This document shows positions 1-10,212 of a DNA stretch of 64,000 nucleotides, in pieces. Every line of letters starts with the position of its first letter. Position 1 is the stretch's first letter. The translations under genes were made by a program, and so were the position numbers. Origin of the DNA: Trogon surrucura (taxonomy: Eukaryota > Chordata > Aves > Trogoniformes > Trogonidae); contig CM036621.1 of the NCBI GenBank assembly GCA_020746105.1, positions 50,688,264 to 50,752,263 on the forward strand, given 5' to 3'. The notes under the pieces are model-generated. The model saw only the letters and a program-made list of their open reading frames with translations. It searched no databases and had not been told where the DNA came from.

Positions 1-490
1 TGCACTTGCTTACACAGTAGGGTATGCCAATTGTGTGTGGCGTAATGTTACTTTAACCTTTTGTTTCTCATATTTTAGCTATTGAGGATTATGCACTGTT
101 AAAATACTTACTGACCTGGGTTAATATTAGGTACATATTTTAGCATAATTTCCCTTCTTTTCATGGTTTCTTGTTTCTTTTGTTTGTGGGTTTTTTCCTT
201 CCCTCCCCTTTTGTCTTGTTTGGAGGCTGGGGAGAAACCTGTGGATCTTCTCTTCGTGTGGTTATATTCCTGCCCCCGCTGTGTGCAGTCCCGAGTTTCT
301 CCTCATGGTCCTTGGGGTAGAGCTTTATCTGTTTGTTAAGGCAAATGTAGACTGCGACCCACCGTGCATCAACCCACGCTCATCCCAGCTGAACAATTTG
401 AAAACTGTTCTGCCTTTTTGTTACATGAATCTGTCAGAAATATATTTTTAATTTAATATAAATGAAATTCAATAAAATATGAAACAAAGT
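1..490 (+). other. Candidate 3' UTR end with polyadenylation signal
   Basis: This stretch is T-rich and has no usable open frame. It ends in an AT-rich block carrying a canonical AATAAA hexamer at 471-476, followed by an A-rich cleavage-like site and then a GT-containing stretch (about 488-500). A much longer GT-rich tract starts at 613. That order is what the end of a vertebrate 3' UTR looks like. A pyrimidine-rich tract lies at about 157-215. No coding exon is visible to the left because the window starts here, so the parent gene cannot be named. AATAAA also occurs by chance in AT-rich DNA, so this is a suggestion only. Confidence 0.35.
471..476 (+). promoter_or_regulatory. Canonical poly(A) signal AATAAA
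   Basis: The hexamer AATAAA sits in an AT-rich context about 12-30 bases before a GT-containing stretch, which is the normal spacing for cleavage and polyadenylation. The hexamer is seen directly; its use is inferred. Confidence 0.4.
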
Positions 491-612
491 CTTGGTGCAC
501 ATTTGAATTTCTTGCCAGGGCCTGAGCTTCTCCAGCCACGTGGACTCCCGTGTCCCAGCAGCGCTCCCGGCCTCTGATTCTGCTGGGGTGCGGCCTCCTC
601 CTGACCCAAAAC

Positions 613-1220
613 CTGTGAGTGTCCGTGTGTCTGTCTCTGTGTGTGAGCATCTGTGTGTGTGTCACCATATTTGCGTGTGTCCATGTGTGTCTGGGTCCTA
701 CATGTGTCCATTGGACCGTCTGTGTCTGTGTGTGTCCCCATCCATGTGTCTGTCCATGTGTGCATGTGTTTGTTCTTGTGTGTCCCCGTGTGTTTGTCCT
801 TATGTGTCTGTGTCCATGTGTGCATTCTATGTCTGTGTGTCTCCATGGGTGTCTGTGACCACGTGTGTGTCTGTCCATGTGTGTCCGTCTGTGGGTTTGA
901 GTGTGTCTGTGCGTGTGTTTGTGTGTGTGTGTCTGTGTATGTTTCTCTGTGTGTGCCTCTGGGTGTCTGTGTGTGTCTGTGTGTGTGTTTGTCCTTTTGT
1001 GTTCATTTTGGGATGTGTGTGTCCATGTGTATTTTTGGGTGTCTTGTGTCTGTGTGTGTCCAGTCTTTGTTTCTGTTTGTATTTTTGTGGCCGTGTTTTA
1101 TGTCCGTGTGTGTCCACACGCACCTGTTTATCCGTGTGCATGTTCGTGTGTGTCCATGTGGATCTCCGTGTGTCTGTGTGTGCATTTTATGTCTGTGTGC
1201 GTCTCCGTGTGCCTGTGTGC
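613..1220 (+). repeat. Degenerate TG-rich minisatellite, array 1
   Basis: About 600 bases consist almost wholly of imperfect TGTGTCC, TGTGTCTG and CCATGTGTG modules on the plus strand. A higher-order similarity is visible: a block centred on GCATTCTATGTCTGTG near 821 recurs as GCATTTTATGTCTGTG near 1181, 360 bases later. All frames on both strands stay open through the array because the modules lack stop codons. They yield Cys/Val/Ser-rich peptides on plus and Thr/His/Asp-rich peptides on minus, and these are not genes. The left boundary follows AAAACCTGTGAG and the right boundary is CCTGTGTGCC. Confidence 0.9.
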
Positions 1221-2226
1221 CAGAGCCAGACTTCAGCCAGCAAGCGCCAGGAGCATGAGCCGAGACTTAAAATGAACCAAAGTGGTTCGTTTTACATTAA
1301 GTAATGCTCATGCCTTACACCAATAGGTATTACAAGCTGTATTTTCCATGGGGTGCAGGTGAAGCATTGCTCCCTTGGCAAACCAGAGCTGCAAGGCCAT
1401 ACGCTCCCAGAAGGACAAGAGGGTGACATGTTCCCTCCCACCCCCCACCACCACCACCACCCCAGTAGGCTACAGGTAGTGCAACACAGCACACAGGAAC
1501 CAGTGTCCAAGGCAAAGATCTTACGTAAGTGGTGGCGACAGGCTCACAGCAGAACTTCAGTGACATATCTTCAGACTAACAGTCCAGAGACGTGAGCAAT
1601 ACAGGAGAGGCAGATGTTAACAAATACCTCCTCTCCCTCTTCACGCTTTTCCCAAGTCAGTTTCACTTACCTGGAAGGAGGGAATGAAAATAAATAGCTA
1701 AATAAAATGAATCGGTTAAGTATTTTCCAGTGAAGCACTCTGCTTCCAGTTCAGAAAAGCTCAGCAAAGGCCCTTGTGAGATGTCACTAAAAAGCACAAA
1801 ATTCAGCTTTTGCAGGCAGTTTCACACTGCACCAACAGCGATGATGTTTGCTGCGGCAACATGTCACTCGAACCAGATGGTCATGTGCACATGAAATTAT
1901 TCAAACCTGAGGCTTTATATCAGAAGAACATTGATCTTGCAATTAAAAAAAAAAAAAAAAGAATGAACTCCTCCCAAAAACCCCATCCCATCCAAAAACC
2001 ACAACCCACAAAATACCTACAGGGATGTGTGACCTAAAGCAAACACACGAACACTGGGCTTTGCAGCCTGGCCCATGAATGCTCCATGTTCAGGTGAATT
2101 CAGCGCAGGGGAATGGCTTTGCTCACTCCAAAAGCAGCAGCAGCAATCACTGCAATGTCTCTGTTAAGGTCTGGAACATTCCAGGCATGAGAGGTTGGGT
2201 TTACCACTGTCACTAATAGTGGATCA
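1221..2226. other. Unique sequence with small simple repeats
   Basis: No gene is recognisable. The segment contains a short (CCA)n tract at 1441-1463 and a 16-base A run at 1945-1960. It separates the TG-rich array from the first CA-rich array. Confidence 0.6.
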
Positions 2227-2522
2227 AAAACACACGCGTGCACACATGCACATACATGCACATGCACACACATGCACACGTGCGCACACGAACGTACGCA
2301 CACACACTGAGACACTGGCACACACAGAACATGGGCGTTTAGATAAACTCACAGACACACAAAAATACACATGGACACACACTCCCACCATAGACACAGA
2401 AGGACAAATGTGCATGTGGACCAACATGAACAGGCACACAGATATATGCATACACTCTGACAGATATCTGGAGACACGGCCACAGAGACTCACAAGGACC
2501 CACAAAAATACGCAGGGACACT
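2227..2522 (-). repeat. Degenerate CA-rich minisatellite, array 2
   Basis: The plus strand is built of CACACATGCA, ACACATGGACACAC and CACAGACACA modules. Read on the minus strand it has the same TGTGTCCATG and TGTGTCTG modules as array 1, so it is the same repeat type in inverted orientation. Open frames across it are artefacts of composition. Confidence 0.85.
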
Positions 2523-3532
2523 ATGGGATTAAGGCACCTTTGCCTAAACTTTAGTTCTAACTGCAAGGAAACCATCTTGGCTAAAACATTGCAAGAGTGC
2601 TTGGCCCTCAAAAAAAAACACAAACACAAAAACACACCACCAAAAACCAAAACCTTTCTCATGGCATTTGATATGGGATAATTATTAAAATTACTTAATT
2701 GCCTACATAGCATTGTTCACAGATTGGAAGATCGAGAAAGTTTCCAGGGCAGTGTGCAGCTGGTGCCTAAGGAGCTCGTCCCACAAAGCTTTCCAACGCA
2801 AATTCAAGGTTTGACAGTGTTAAGGGAGCTTGATGTTCTGACTCACTCTAAGAGAAAATTCCACGGAGCATGGAACGAAGTAGAGATACTCTGGCCAAAC
2901 TCTGTGAACACAAACGAATCTGGAGACCTCAAGAAGCCAGTTGATTGCACATTTACTATACTGGGCCAAGAGTTTGTCATCTTTTGATAGATGCTGTCTT
3001 TTGGGTGACCTATGCTCATTATAACCTCATTATAATACCAAAACACACCTCCATCCCAAAAGCTACCCCTCACTGAACCTGAGCATTGAACTTTTCTAGT
3101 CTATACAGCAAAATGTGAAACAAGGGAAATTGACATCAATCACAATAAAAAATGTGCCTGACTAGAGTCACTCAAGCTCTACCTGAAAGGTTAAAAAAAA
3201 ATTTTTAAAAAAAAAAAAAAAAATGGACCAAGAGGGGAAACTTTAGGGAAGATTCCACCATGGTAATGGGAAATACCACCACGGACCACCTCTGACTTCT
3301 GGGATCAGTTGACGGACTGAGTCCCAATTCGCCTCCACAGGGATGCCTTTGGGAAAGGTCTGAACACTTTGTCTCACCAAGTGCTGCCCTGGGATACTCA
3401 GGAAAGCTTTATAGAGCTGCTCATAATGTAATACATCTGTAACTTTTGCACATGCTTTGCAGACAGTCACTGTCACTGGCAATCAAAACAAATTTGCATA
3501 TCTGTTGCATCAATAAATTATATTCAATTCTA
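2523..3532. other. Unique AT-rich sequence
   Basis: No gene or transposon is recognised. A 31-base A/T block at 3193-3223 contains a long A run interrupted by five T residues. Confidence 0.6.
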
Positions 3533-3818
3533 GTCTGGCCATGTGAGGCCCTGTTGGCCCTTTATCCACAGAGTTTGGCCATGTGAGTATATTGCCACCC
3601 TCGAGAAGGATGGCCTACTTGTAAATCAAGGGGCGCTGCAAGATCGAAGGCATATGGATGTATCACATTAGTAATGATGAATCAGGGATCACTCAGAACC
3701 TAAGCCTGGCCACCCCCAGCCCTTCTGATAGCTGAGGACAAGCTGGAAGGCAAGAGGGTTTAGCTTCTGCCAAACTGATCTGCCCCGTTAGCAAAGGAGT
3801 TTGGCCATGTAAGTTTTT
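3533..3818. repeat. Dispersed short repeat with TTTGGCCATGTGAGT core
   Basis: A module around GAGTTTGGCCATGTGAGT appears at 3571-3590 and again, with changes, at 3796-3814. A shorter related copy (CTGGCCATGTGAG) lies near 3534. The copies lead into the ~60-bp tandem duplication to the right, which suggests an old locally duplicated unit. No gene is seen. Confidence 0.45.
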
Positions 3819-3935
3819 GCAACAACAACTGTTGCCTCTTTTACCGTGATGATAGAAAATTGGCATCTCCTTTTTTTTGCAACAGAAATTGTTGCCTCTT
3901 GTCCACAACAAGAATTTTTACTTCTCTCTTTTAAC
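3819..3935. repeat. Two-unit ~60-bp tandem duplication
   Basis: Unit 1 is 3819-3878 and unit 2 is 3879-3935. Both start with GCAACA, contain a short inverted repeat (GCAACA...TGTTGC) and then GCCTCTT. A third start (GCAACAGAC) at 3936 runs straight into the CA-rich array. The units have diverged, with the best match in their first 25 bases. Confidence 0.65.
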
Positions 3936-3937
3936 GC

Positions 3938-4158
3938 AACAGACACACACCACAAACACATGCACACACATGGATGGACATATGGACACACAGACACTGC
4001 CACAGATACGTACACACAGAGACATACATGGACACGCACAGCCTCACAGAACCATAGACATGGACACACAGATACAAACACAGAAACACATATGGACACA
4101 CACAGAGAGGGAGGGGGACAACAGCTGGAAATGGACACAGACACATGGGCACACGCAC
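3938..4158 (-). repeat. Degenerate CA-rich minisatellite, array 3
   Basis: Repeated modules such as CATGGACACACAGA, ACATATGGACACAC and CACAGACACAT are visible on the plus strand. Orientation matches array 2 and is inverted relative to array 1. The array ends in a C run just after 4158. Overlapping open frames rich in Thr, His and Asp are composition artefacts. Confidence 0.85.
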
Positions 4159-7100
4159 CCCCCCCAAGGCACTGCCCCACGAGCAGAGCCATGTGCCCAA
4201 GCCCTGCCCTGTGAAATGTCTCCCAGGTGACCCGCGGAGAAAACCAGGCATGAGGAAAGGAGGACTTGCTCCACAAGTACTTTCTTGTTTGAATTTGCTG
4301 AGTTGCTAAAATCACGGTGTTTGAGGGGCAGCAATGGCTTCCAGGCGGGAGTTGTGGAAGGAACTGAGGGCCACAGAGCCTTTCGGGCCCTCAGCAGAGG
4401 CGATACTGGCCAGACTCGGACACAAAATGTTTGTGTATCTGGGGCTGACAGATTGCACGTCCTGCCATTACATGTATTGTCTTGGCCAGAAGAGAGAAAT
4501 GAGGTAAGAACTTTCTTTCTCTCTCTCCTGTTTTATCTGCTCTGTGCAGGATTGCCAGATTATGCAGAAATACTGGGCGGCAGACGGTGAAATGTTTGCA
4601 TTGCATTTGCATTATTTACCGAGAAGAGTAAAACATGCTCATTTTGATTGAATGTATTTATGACCACAAGGGAGAAAGTGATCATGCATGAAAGGTAGCA
4701 GTAACGAGCATGTAATTTTTCCAGTGCTGGTCCACAGCACAGTTACCATGGCCTGAGCTGGCCCCTGAATCCTCAAGGGTAGAGGAGAACCAAGAGCTGA
4801 CCCTGTGCATCCCCATTTGCTCACTGGCTCCCGGGAACAGGTTGCAGGCCCCGCAGACGTCTTTGATGTGTTGCACCAAAGGGTACATGGACGGATTCAT
4901 CAAGGCAGCTCTGGCGAGTAAAAAGCCATACGTACCAGCAGGGCTGGGAGTGACGGATCCCTTTGGCTGGAGGAAATTGCGGGCGTCCTGCCGAGCGCTG
5001 CCACTCCTCTCTCCAAAGCCCTGTGGTCTCCAGCTATTTTTAGCCCAGCCACGTTTCTGTATCGATGCTGGTGAAGTCCTCCGGCACTCATGGCTGTGTG
5101 ACAGGAAAAATAATTCAGTCTCAGTAACTTCACTGTTCCTGCACCACAAAAGGCTGTTTTCTTTGGTTCTCCAAGCCATAACCAGGGGCAAAGGAACTGA
5201 AATCTGTGAGCAAGAAGTTTTGTTCTTTTGATGGGTCTTGCAGTCAGACAAATCTGCAGGTGGCTCATAGTTTTTGGAACCTGCATTTGCAACGTGAATC
5301 AATGCAGGCAGTTATTTTGCTTTGCAGCACAGAGGCTGACACACAGGAGGCTGTGAAGCTGCGATACCCCAGGCACTGTAGAGGTCTGCCTCTACTCCCT
5401 TCATCTCAGCCAAGGTGATAACACCAACAGCAAGTTTTCACCTCTTGGATCACGGTGAGATGCACTGGTTTGTTCTCAGCAAAAACTCTACGCAGCAGTT
5501 TGGCTTTTACCCATCCATCACCTCCGTGCCCAGAACAGCAGGGCTTGGCAGGCTTCACTGGGAGCAGAGGGATTTGGATCTCTGGGTCTGGGATCTCCTG
5601 GGCAATTTATTTTTTTTCTTCTTACTACATCTGTTACCCCATTACCACTGGCTAAATTTGTGATGGAGAAGGAGACTGCATTCTGGGGGGCAGGAAGGAT
5701 CTCAAAGCATCCAACACAAAAGATAGGAGGGATTTATTAAGCTCGTAATTGATCCAACTGATTTTATTTTACTTTTCAATTGGAGTCCATGTACTTTTCT
5801 GGGTCTCTGTTGGTAAATGGGGTAAAACCCCATAGAGCTTTAATGGTGTGGAAGGACTTTATGAGGTGGCTCTCTGAGCCTGCAACAGTTAAAGCAAGCC
5901 TCCAAATTTAACAGGGCTCAGAATAGAGAACTATTCAGAGGTGTGTACCTTTGTGCATGGAACCAGCTTCATTTCAGTCAAATATAGTGGAGAAACAATG
6001 GAGCATGTTTCCTGTCATCTTAGAAATATTCTATAGCTTTTAATTCTGTGATTCTGTGATAATGACAAAGAGGCGGCGTAGGTGAGTATTTTAGAAACTA
6101 TTGTTCAAATATCATAGTTTCAAATGGTATCTACAGTAACTCATGACTATTTTTGAGGAGTAACATCCATAACAAAATGGACGGGCTATGCATCCTGCTG
6201 CTCCATGCAACTTGGACACAGAGGGAAAATTTGGAGGCCTCGGATCATGCAAAAAGCTCAGCCACCCCAGGCTTCGGTGCCCTCTGTGCCCATATGCCCA
6301 GTACAAGGACCGGAGAGACTTTGGATTAAAATCGCAAGCAGGTGAAAGATGGGAGGAGACGCCTTGACTAAGCTTCCCTGGCAAGCCAGTACCAGAGCCA
6401 ATGACTAAAACCCGACTTTCTGATTCCCAGGGCAGGGTCTCTGCTGAGCAGATGAGGGTCCCAAATTGCAGCCCAACACATCACCACAGCCCTGGGGCTT
6501 TGCATCCCTCGTGTCCTGTGACCTGCATCAACCCAGTACAGATCGCTTCAACTCATGGAAGCTGGTGACAGCATTAATATTCAAAGATCTGCCAGAAGAA
6601 TGTGAAAGAAAAATGGGTTTTCTATGCTGCTAAGAAGGTATTCCAGCATAAAGCAGAAGAAACAAAGCAAAATTCAGACCTCTTCACATAACATCCTATT
6701 GTGTTCACATTCCCTATTGTCAGACCCAATAGCTGGGTGAGAACAGATGTGAAATCTCACCTGGATTTCATTATTTTTTAACTCATTCAACAGTGAGATA
6801 TCTTGTTGGTTTTCACATCATTCTGTCAAAATCTGCCTGCTATGTCACACTCCTTGGCAAACCTGTGGCAAGACCCTGGAAGACTGCATTGGGATGACAA
6901 ACAGCAAATCCAGCCATCGCTGGGCCCTGGGCTGCCACAGCAGGAGAAATTTGCGTGCCTTGTCCCCACACAGCCCACCCCAGCCCTCCCCTTGGCAATA
7001 GCAGCCCACGTAAACCTTTGAGCAGGTTTCCCACCTTGCCCCCTGCAGCTGCTCTCACTGGCATGAAACCAGTGAGTATGAAACCCTCAGCGCATCCTCA

Positions 7101-8883
7101 TTTTCTCTCCTGGGAAGGTCCCAAGTGAACCAACCCAAAGACTGGAATAGGAACAATCCTGATCAGGCGATGGGTTGTGCTGAAGCAAGTCAGTGGCCAG
7201 GACAGCGCTTGGTTAGCAACTGCCCAGGTCATATTGTCTTTCTCACCTGCAGAGCTGCTCTTGTGCTGTTAAGGGAGGGCTTAGGTCTCCTTAGGACACC
7301 CCAGCACGGTTTTGTTGTATCCTAAGTTTTGGAAAAAGCAGGGAGGTGCTAATACCAGTTCTGATAAATCAGGTGTGAAAACAAGAAGGAGGTCACGGTC
7401 ACAGCCCCTTTGCAAGTCCAGCTGGATTGCTGTCTTGAGGAAAAAAAGATCATTTGTTCTTCATTTCTAGCACTAATAGCAACAGCAAGTTGAGATTTAC
7501 TCTTATGTTCCTCTGAGCGTAGACAGCCCAAGCAGACAGCTCTTCTTGCGGTTGTCACTGGTGCAAGCTTCACCGTGTCTGCAAAATACATCATTGCAAA
7601 CTCATTTCCTCCCCTGCCTAATTTGTGGCAGGAGGCTGAGATTGCTCATAAGGACTAACGCAGAGGCCTCTAAGGATGCTGACAATCCAGCACAGCTAAA
7701 GGCTTTTCTTCAAATACCAAGAAATGAATTTTTCAAGACCAGCGGTGTATAGGACATTACCCCAAACGAGAATTTCTGCAAGGTACAGTGCCTTATGTGT
7801 TGGAGGACCTCCAGGCTGAGTTGGAATAAAATCTCTCCCAGCTGAAAAGCACAAGTGCTTAGGCTTCGTTCGTGACAGTGAAAGTCATGGCAGCCGCCCA
7901 GGGAGGAAGCGGAATGACTTTGCAGGATTCCTGGCCATTCCCCTGCCTGGACACACCATCCACCTCACAGAGACCGCAGCAAATTCATCCTCACCTTTAG
8001 AAGGCGTCTGTATCTGGAGGGAACAGGCTGAGCAAAACCTGCTTGCAAATGCTACACACCAGCTGGAGGAAGGGATAAGGTGAGCAAGGATCAGCAGCAC
8101 CAACACGATGTTTCCTGACACTCTGTGGGCAGATGCCTTTTTATGAAAAGCTGAACTTTCTACATTTAGCTGTAAGTTTGTTCCCTTCCTTCTGGAGCTA
8201 GGCATAAAGGAAATAGAGACATTTAGGATACCTGACATAAAACTAGAAGCTTTCTTCTGGTCACACAAAGGCACTGACAGCTCAGTCAGAAAAGCCCAGA
8301 ACAAGAAAGACCACCCGGAAAGATTCTGTGCCTCCTCACTATGGTTGTGTGTGTTACCGTGTCGACATGGGTCTCTCGATCATCAGCTGCTTTTCCTTTA
8401 AAGTCAGTCCAGAATCACCCTGGCAGGATACTTCCCCACCATGAGGTCAACAAAGAGTCCTCCAGATGGGCAAAAGAGGAAGCATCTTAGTCCTAAAGTT
8501 CCTACAGTCCCTGACATTTTTTGAGTGGAAAGCACTGACTGTTGAACAGGAAAAAAAAAAAAAAGGGTCTACTGTGAAGCAAAGGGCTGCCTATTAAATT
8601 AATTATTTCATGGACGTAAACCAGGACACCAGAAGCAAAAGCCTGTGACATTTTCGTCAGAAAAAAAGCAGAGGAGTCTACTTTCCTCTGTGTCCTACAC
8701 TACCCAGCCTGAAAAAGAGAAAGAGAGATGACTTTTCAACTTAGTTAATAATGCAAAACCTGAGGAAGGGGTGAGTTGCTCAGAATACTGAAAAAGAGCG
8801 ATCACAGAGTCGAATTTGCTGATAACACACTACTTGCAAAACCAGCTTCTGCTATTCCCCTCTTCACACAGCGTCTGGTGCCT
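4159..8883. other. Unique sequence, no gene recognised
   Basis: Several open frames of 60-206 codons exist (the longest on the minus strand at 4682-5302) but none shows a domain, conserved motif or splice-site context I recognise. A short ATTCTGTGATTCTGTGAT at about 6043-6060 resembles a CR1 3' tail, but no CR1 body precedes it. An A run lies near 8551-8565. Confidence 0.55.
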
Positions 8884-9130
8884 ACCAGGGCAATCATATC
8901 CAAGTGTAATTGTCTAACAATTGTTCCGCATTGAGAAAATAGTTCTGATTACAGACATTAACACGTTTAGGCATTAAGCTTCCTCACTGTAATTACCCTT
9001 GAGCTTAGTCTCACAAATGAATTAATGTGCTGATCGCTTGGACTAATAGAACCAGCAAAAGGGTGATGAATTGCTTCCAAATCAGATAAAATCAAGCGTG
9101 ACATCATTTAATTAATTTCAGGGCTTGGGG
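8884..9130. promoter_or_regulatory. Homeodomain-site-rich block, possible conserved non-coding element
   Basis: The block contains CAATTG (8918-8923), GTAATTAC (8989-8996), AATTAATG (9020-9027) and TTAATTAATTT near 9110, all within 250 bases and without repeats or low-complexity runs. Dense TAATTA-type sites are typical of developmental enhancers, but AT-rich DNA makes such sites by chance. Conservation cannot be assessed here. Confidence 0.2.
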
Positions 9131-10011
9131 GGAGGAGAAAGGGGGTCAGCATGATGCTGGAAAGAAACGTATCTCTCCTTTAGTGATCACTTTGGAGACA
9201 GAACTACGCAAACAGGGAGAATGGGGCTGGGGAAAGGGAAGATGCACATCAGGTGAGCAGGGGGTTGTATGAGCACACAGCCCCGGGTGGCTGTGGCTGC
9301 GTGACCAATTTGGTACAGCTGATACAGGTACAGTGGATGGATTTCTTCTGCATATGAAGAGGTGCACTGCTCACTTCAGTCTGATTTTGAGTCATGCTCC
9401 GAGCACCAGTGCCCATGCAGAACCCTTGTTCCTCCTCCAAGCAGAGAGCCCACTCACAGCCTTCCCCAGGATCCCAGTACCTCCATAGGGGCTGAACTCC
9501 TGAGGGCAGCATTGCCAAAAACCCTCTCCTTTATCATGTTTCCTGGCAGGGAATCATGTGCCAGGCTGTCAGCACAAGGCTGCAGTCAGTCAAGACCTGA
9601 GCTGACCATTGCTACCGCAAGCAGATACACCGTTACCCTCATCTACTTCTCCTCCCTCGTGAAGGGACTCCTGATACTTTTTTTAAGAAAGGAACAAAAA
9701 GCTTCGATGGAAAGGACATGGCAGGGCTCTGGACTGTTGTTGTTAAGTACAGACTCGCTCAAATTAAAGTTTCCCCGTGGATGGCTGCTCACCTGTAAAA
9801 TAAAACAGCATCGTACAAAGAACCTGTTCCTGATGGGGTTACACGTGGTGCTTTCTCCTTGCAGCCCAGCAGGTAACGATCCATCACCAGTTTCAGGTTC
9901 TGCATCATGTGGATATCCTATACAAAAAGCCACCAATAGAAGGTTTTATAAATCAAAGGTTTCCACCACAGGTTACACCTAGAACTGACTTCTACCATTT
10001 GGAAACAGACG
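9131..10011. other. Unique sequence, no gene recognised
   Basis: An open frame of 206 codons runs on the plus strand at 9362-9982. Its translation has no recognisable domain and no exon-like context, so I treat it as chance. Confidence 0.5.
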
Positions 10012-10212
10012 AGCTTTTTACACGTGCATATGGGGATACACACTCGTAGAGACACACGGCCCTGGCCTTATGTCAGTTTAAACATATGTCAGCAGCACAC
10101 ACATACATGCACACAGACAGATGTGCTGCCTGTAGACAAACGGGCACTCATCTCTAAGTGCACGTACCTGTATGAGCACATGTAGCATAAAATGGAGACA
10201 CACAAAGAATAT
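10012..10212. repeat. Weak CA-rich degenerate tract
   Basis: Scattered ACACAC, CACACATACATGCACACAGACA and TGAGCACATG elements resemble the arrays at 2227-2522 and 3938-4158 but are much more diluted. It may be an older relic of the same kind of array. Confidence 0.45.

Noticed and set aside
453-1304. Long overlapping open frames on both strands (up to 254 codons), Cys/Val-rich on plus and Thr/His-rich on minus
   Set aside because: They lie in a TG/CA minisatellite whose modules lack stop codons in all frames. The peptides are translation of simple repeats.
2195-2554. Thr/His/Asp-rich plus frame and Cys/Val-rich minus frame
   Set aside because: Same simple-repeat artefact in array 2.
3788-4315. 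Overlapping frames of 100-175 codons around array 3
   Set aside because: Composition artefact of the CA-rich array.
4682-5302. Minus frame of 206 codons
   Set aside because: No domain, biased composition or splice context; compatible with chance in 64 kb.
6043-6060. ATTCTGTGATTCTGTGAT as a CR1 3' tail
   Set aside because: The preceding sequence does not match any CR1 3' UTR.
9362-9982. Plus frame of 206 codons
   Set aside because: No recognisable domain; no promoter or splice context.
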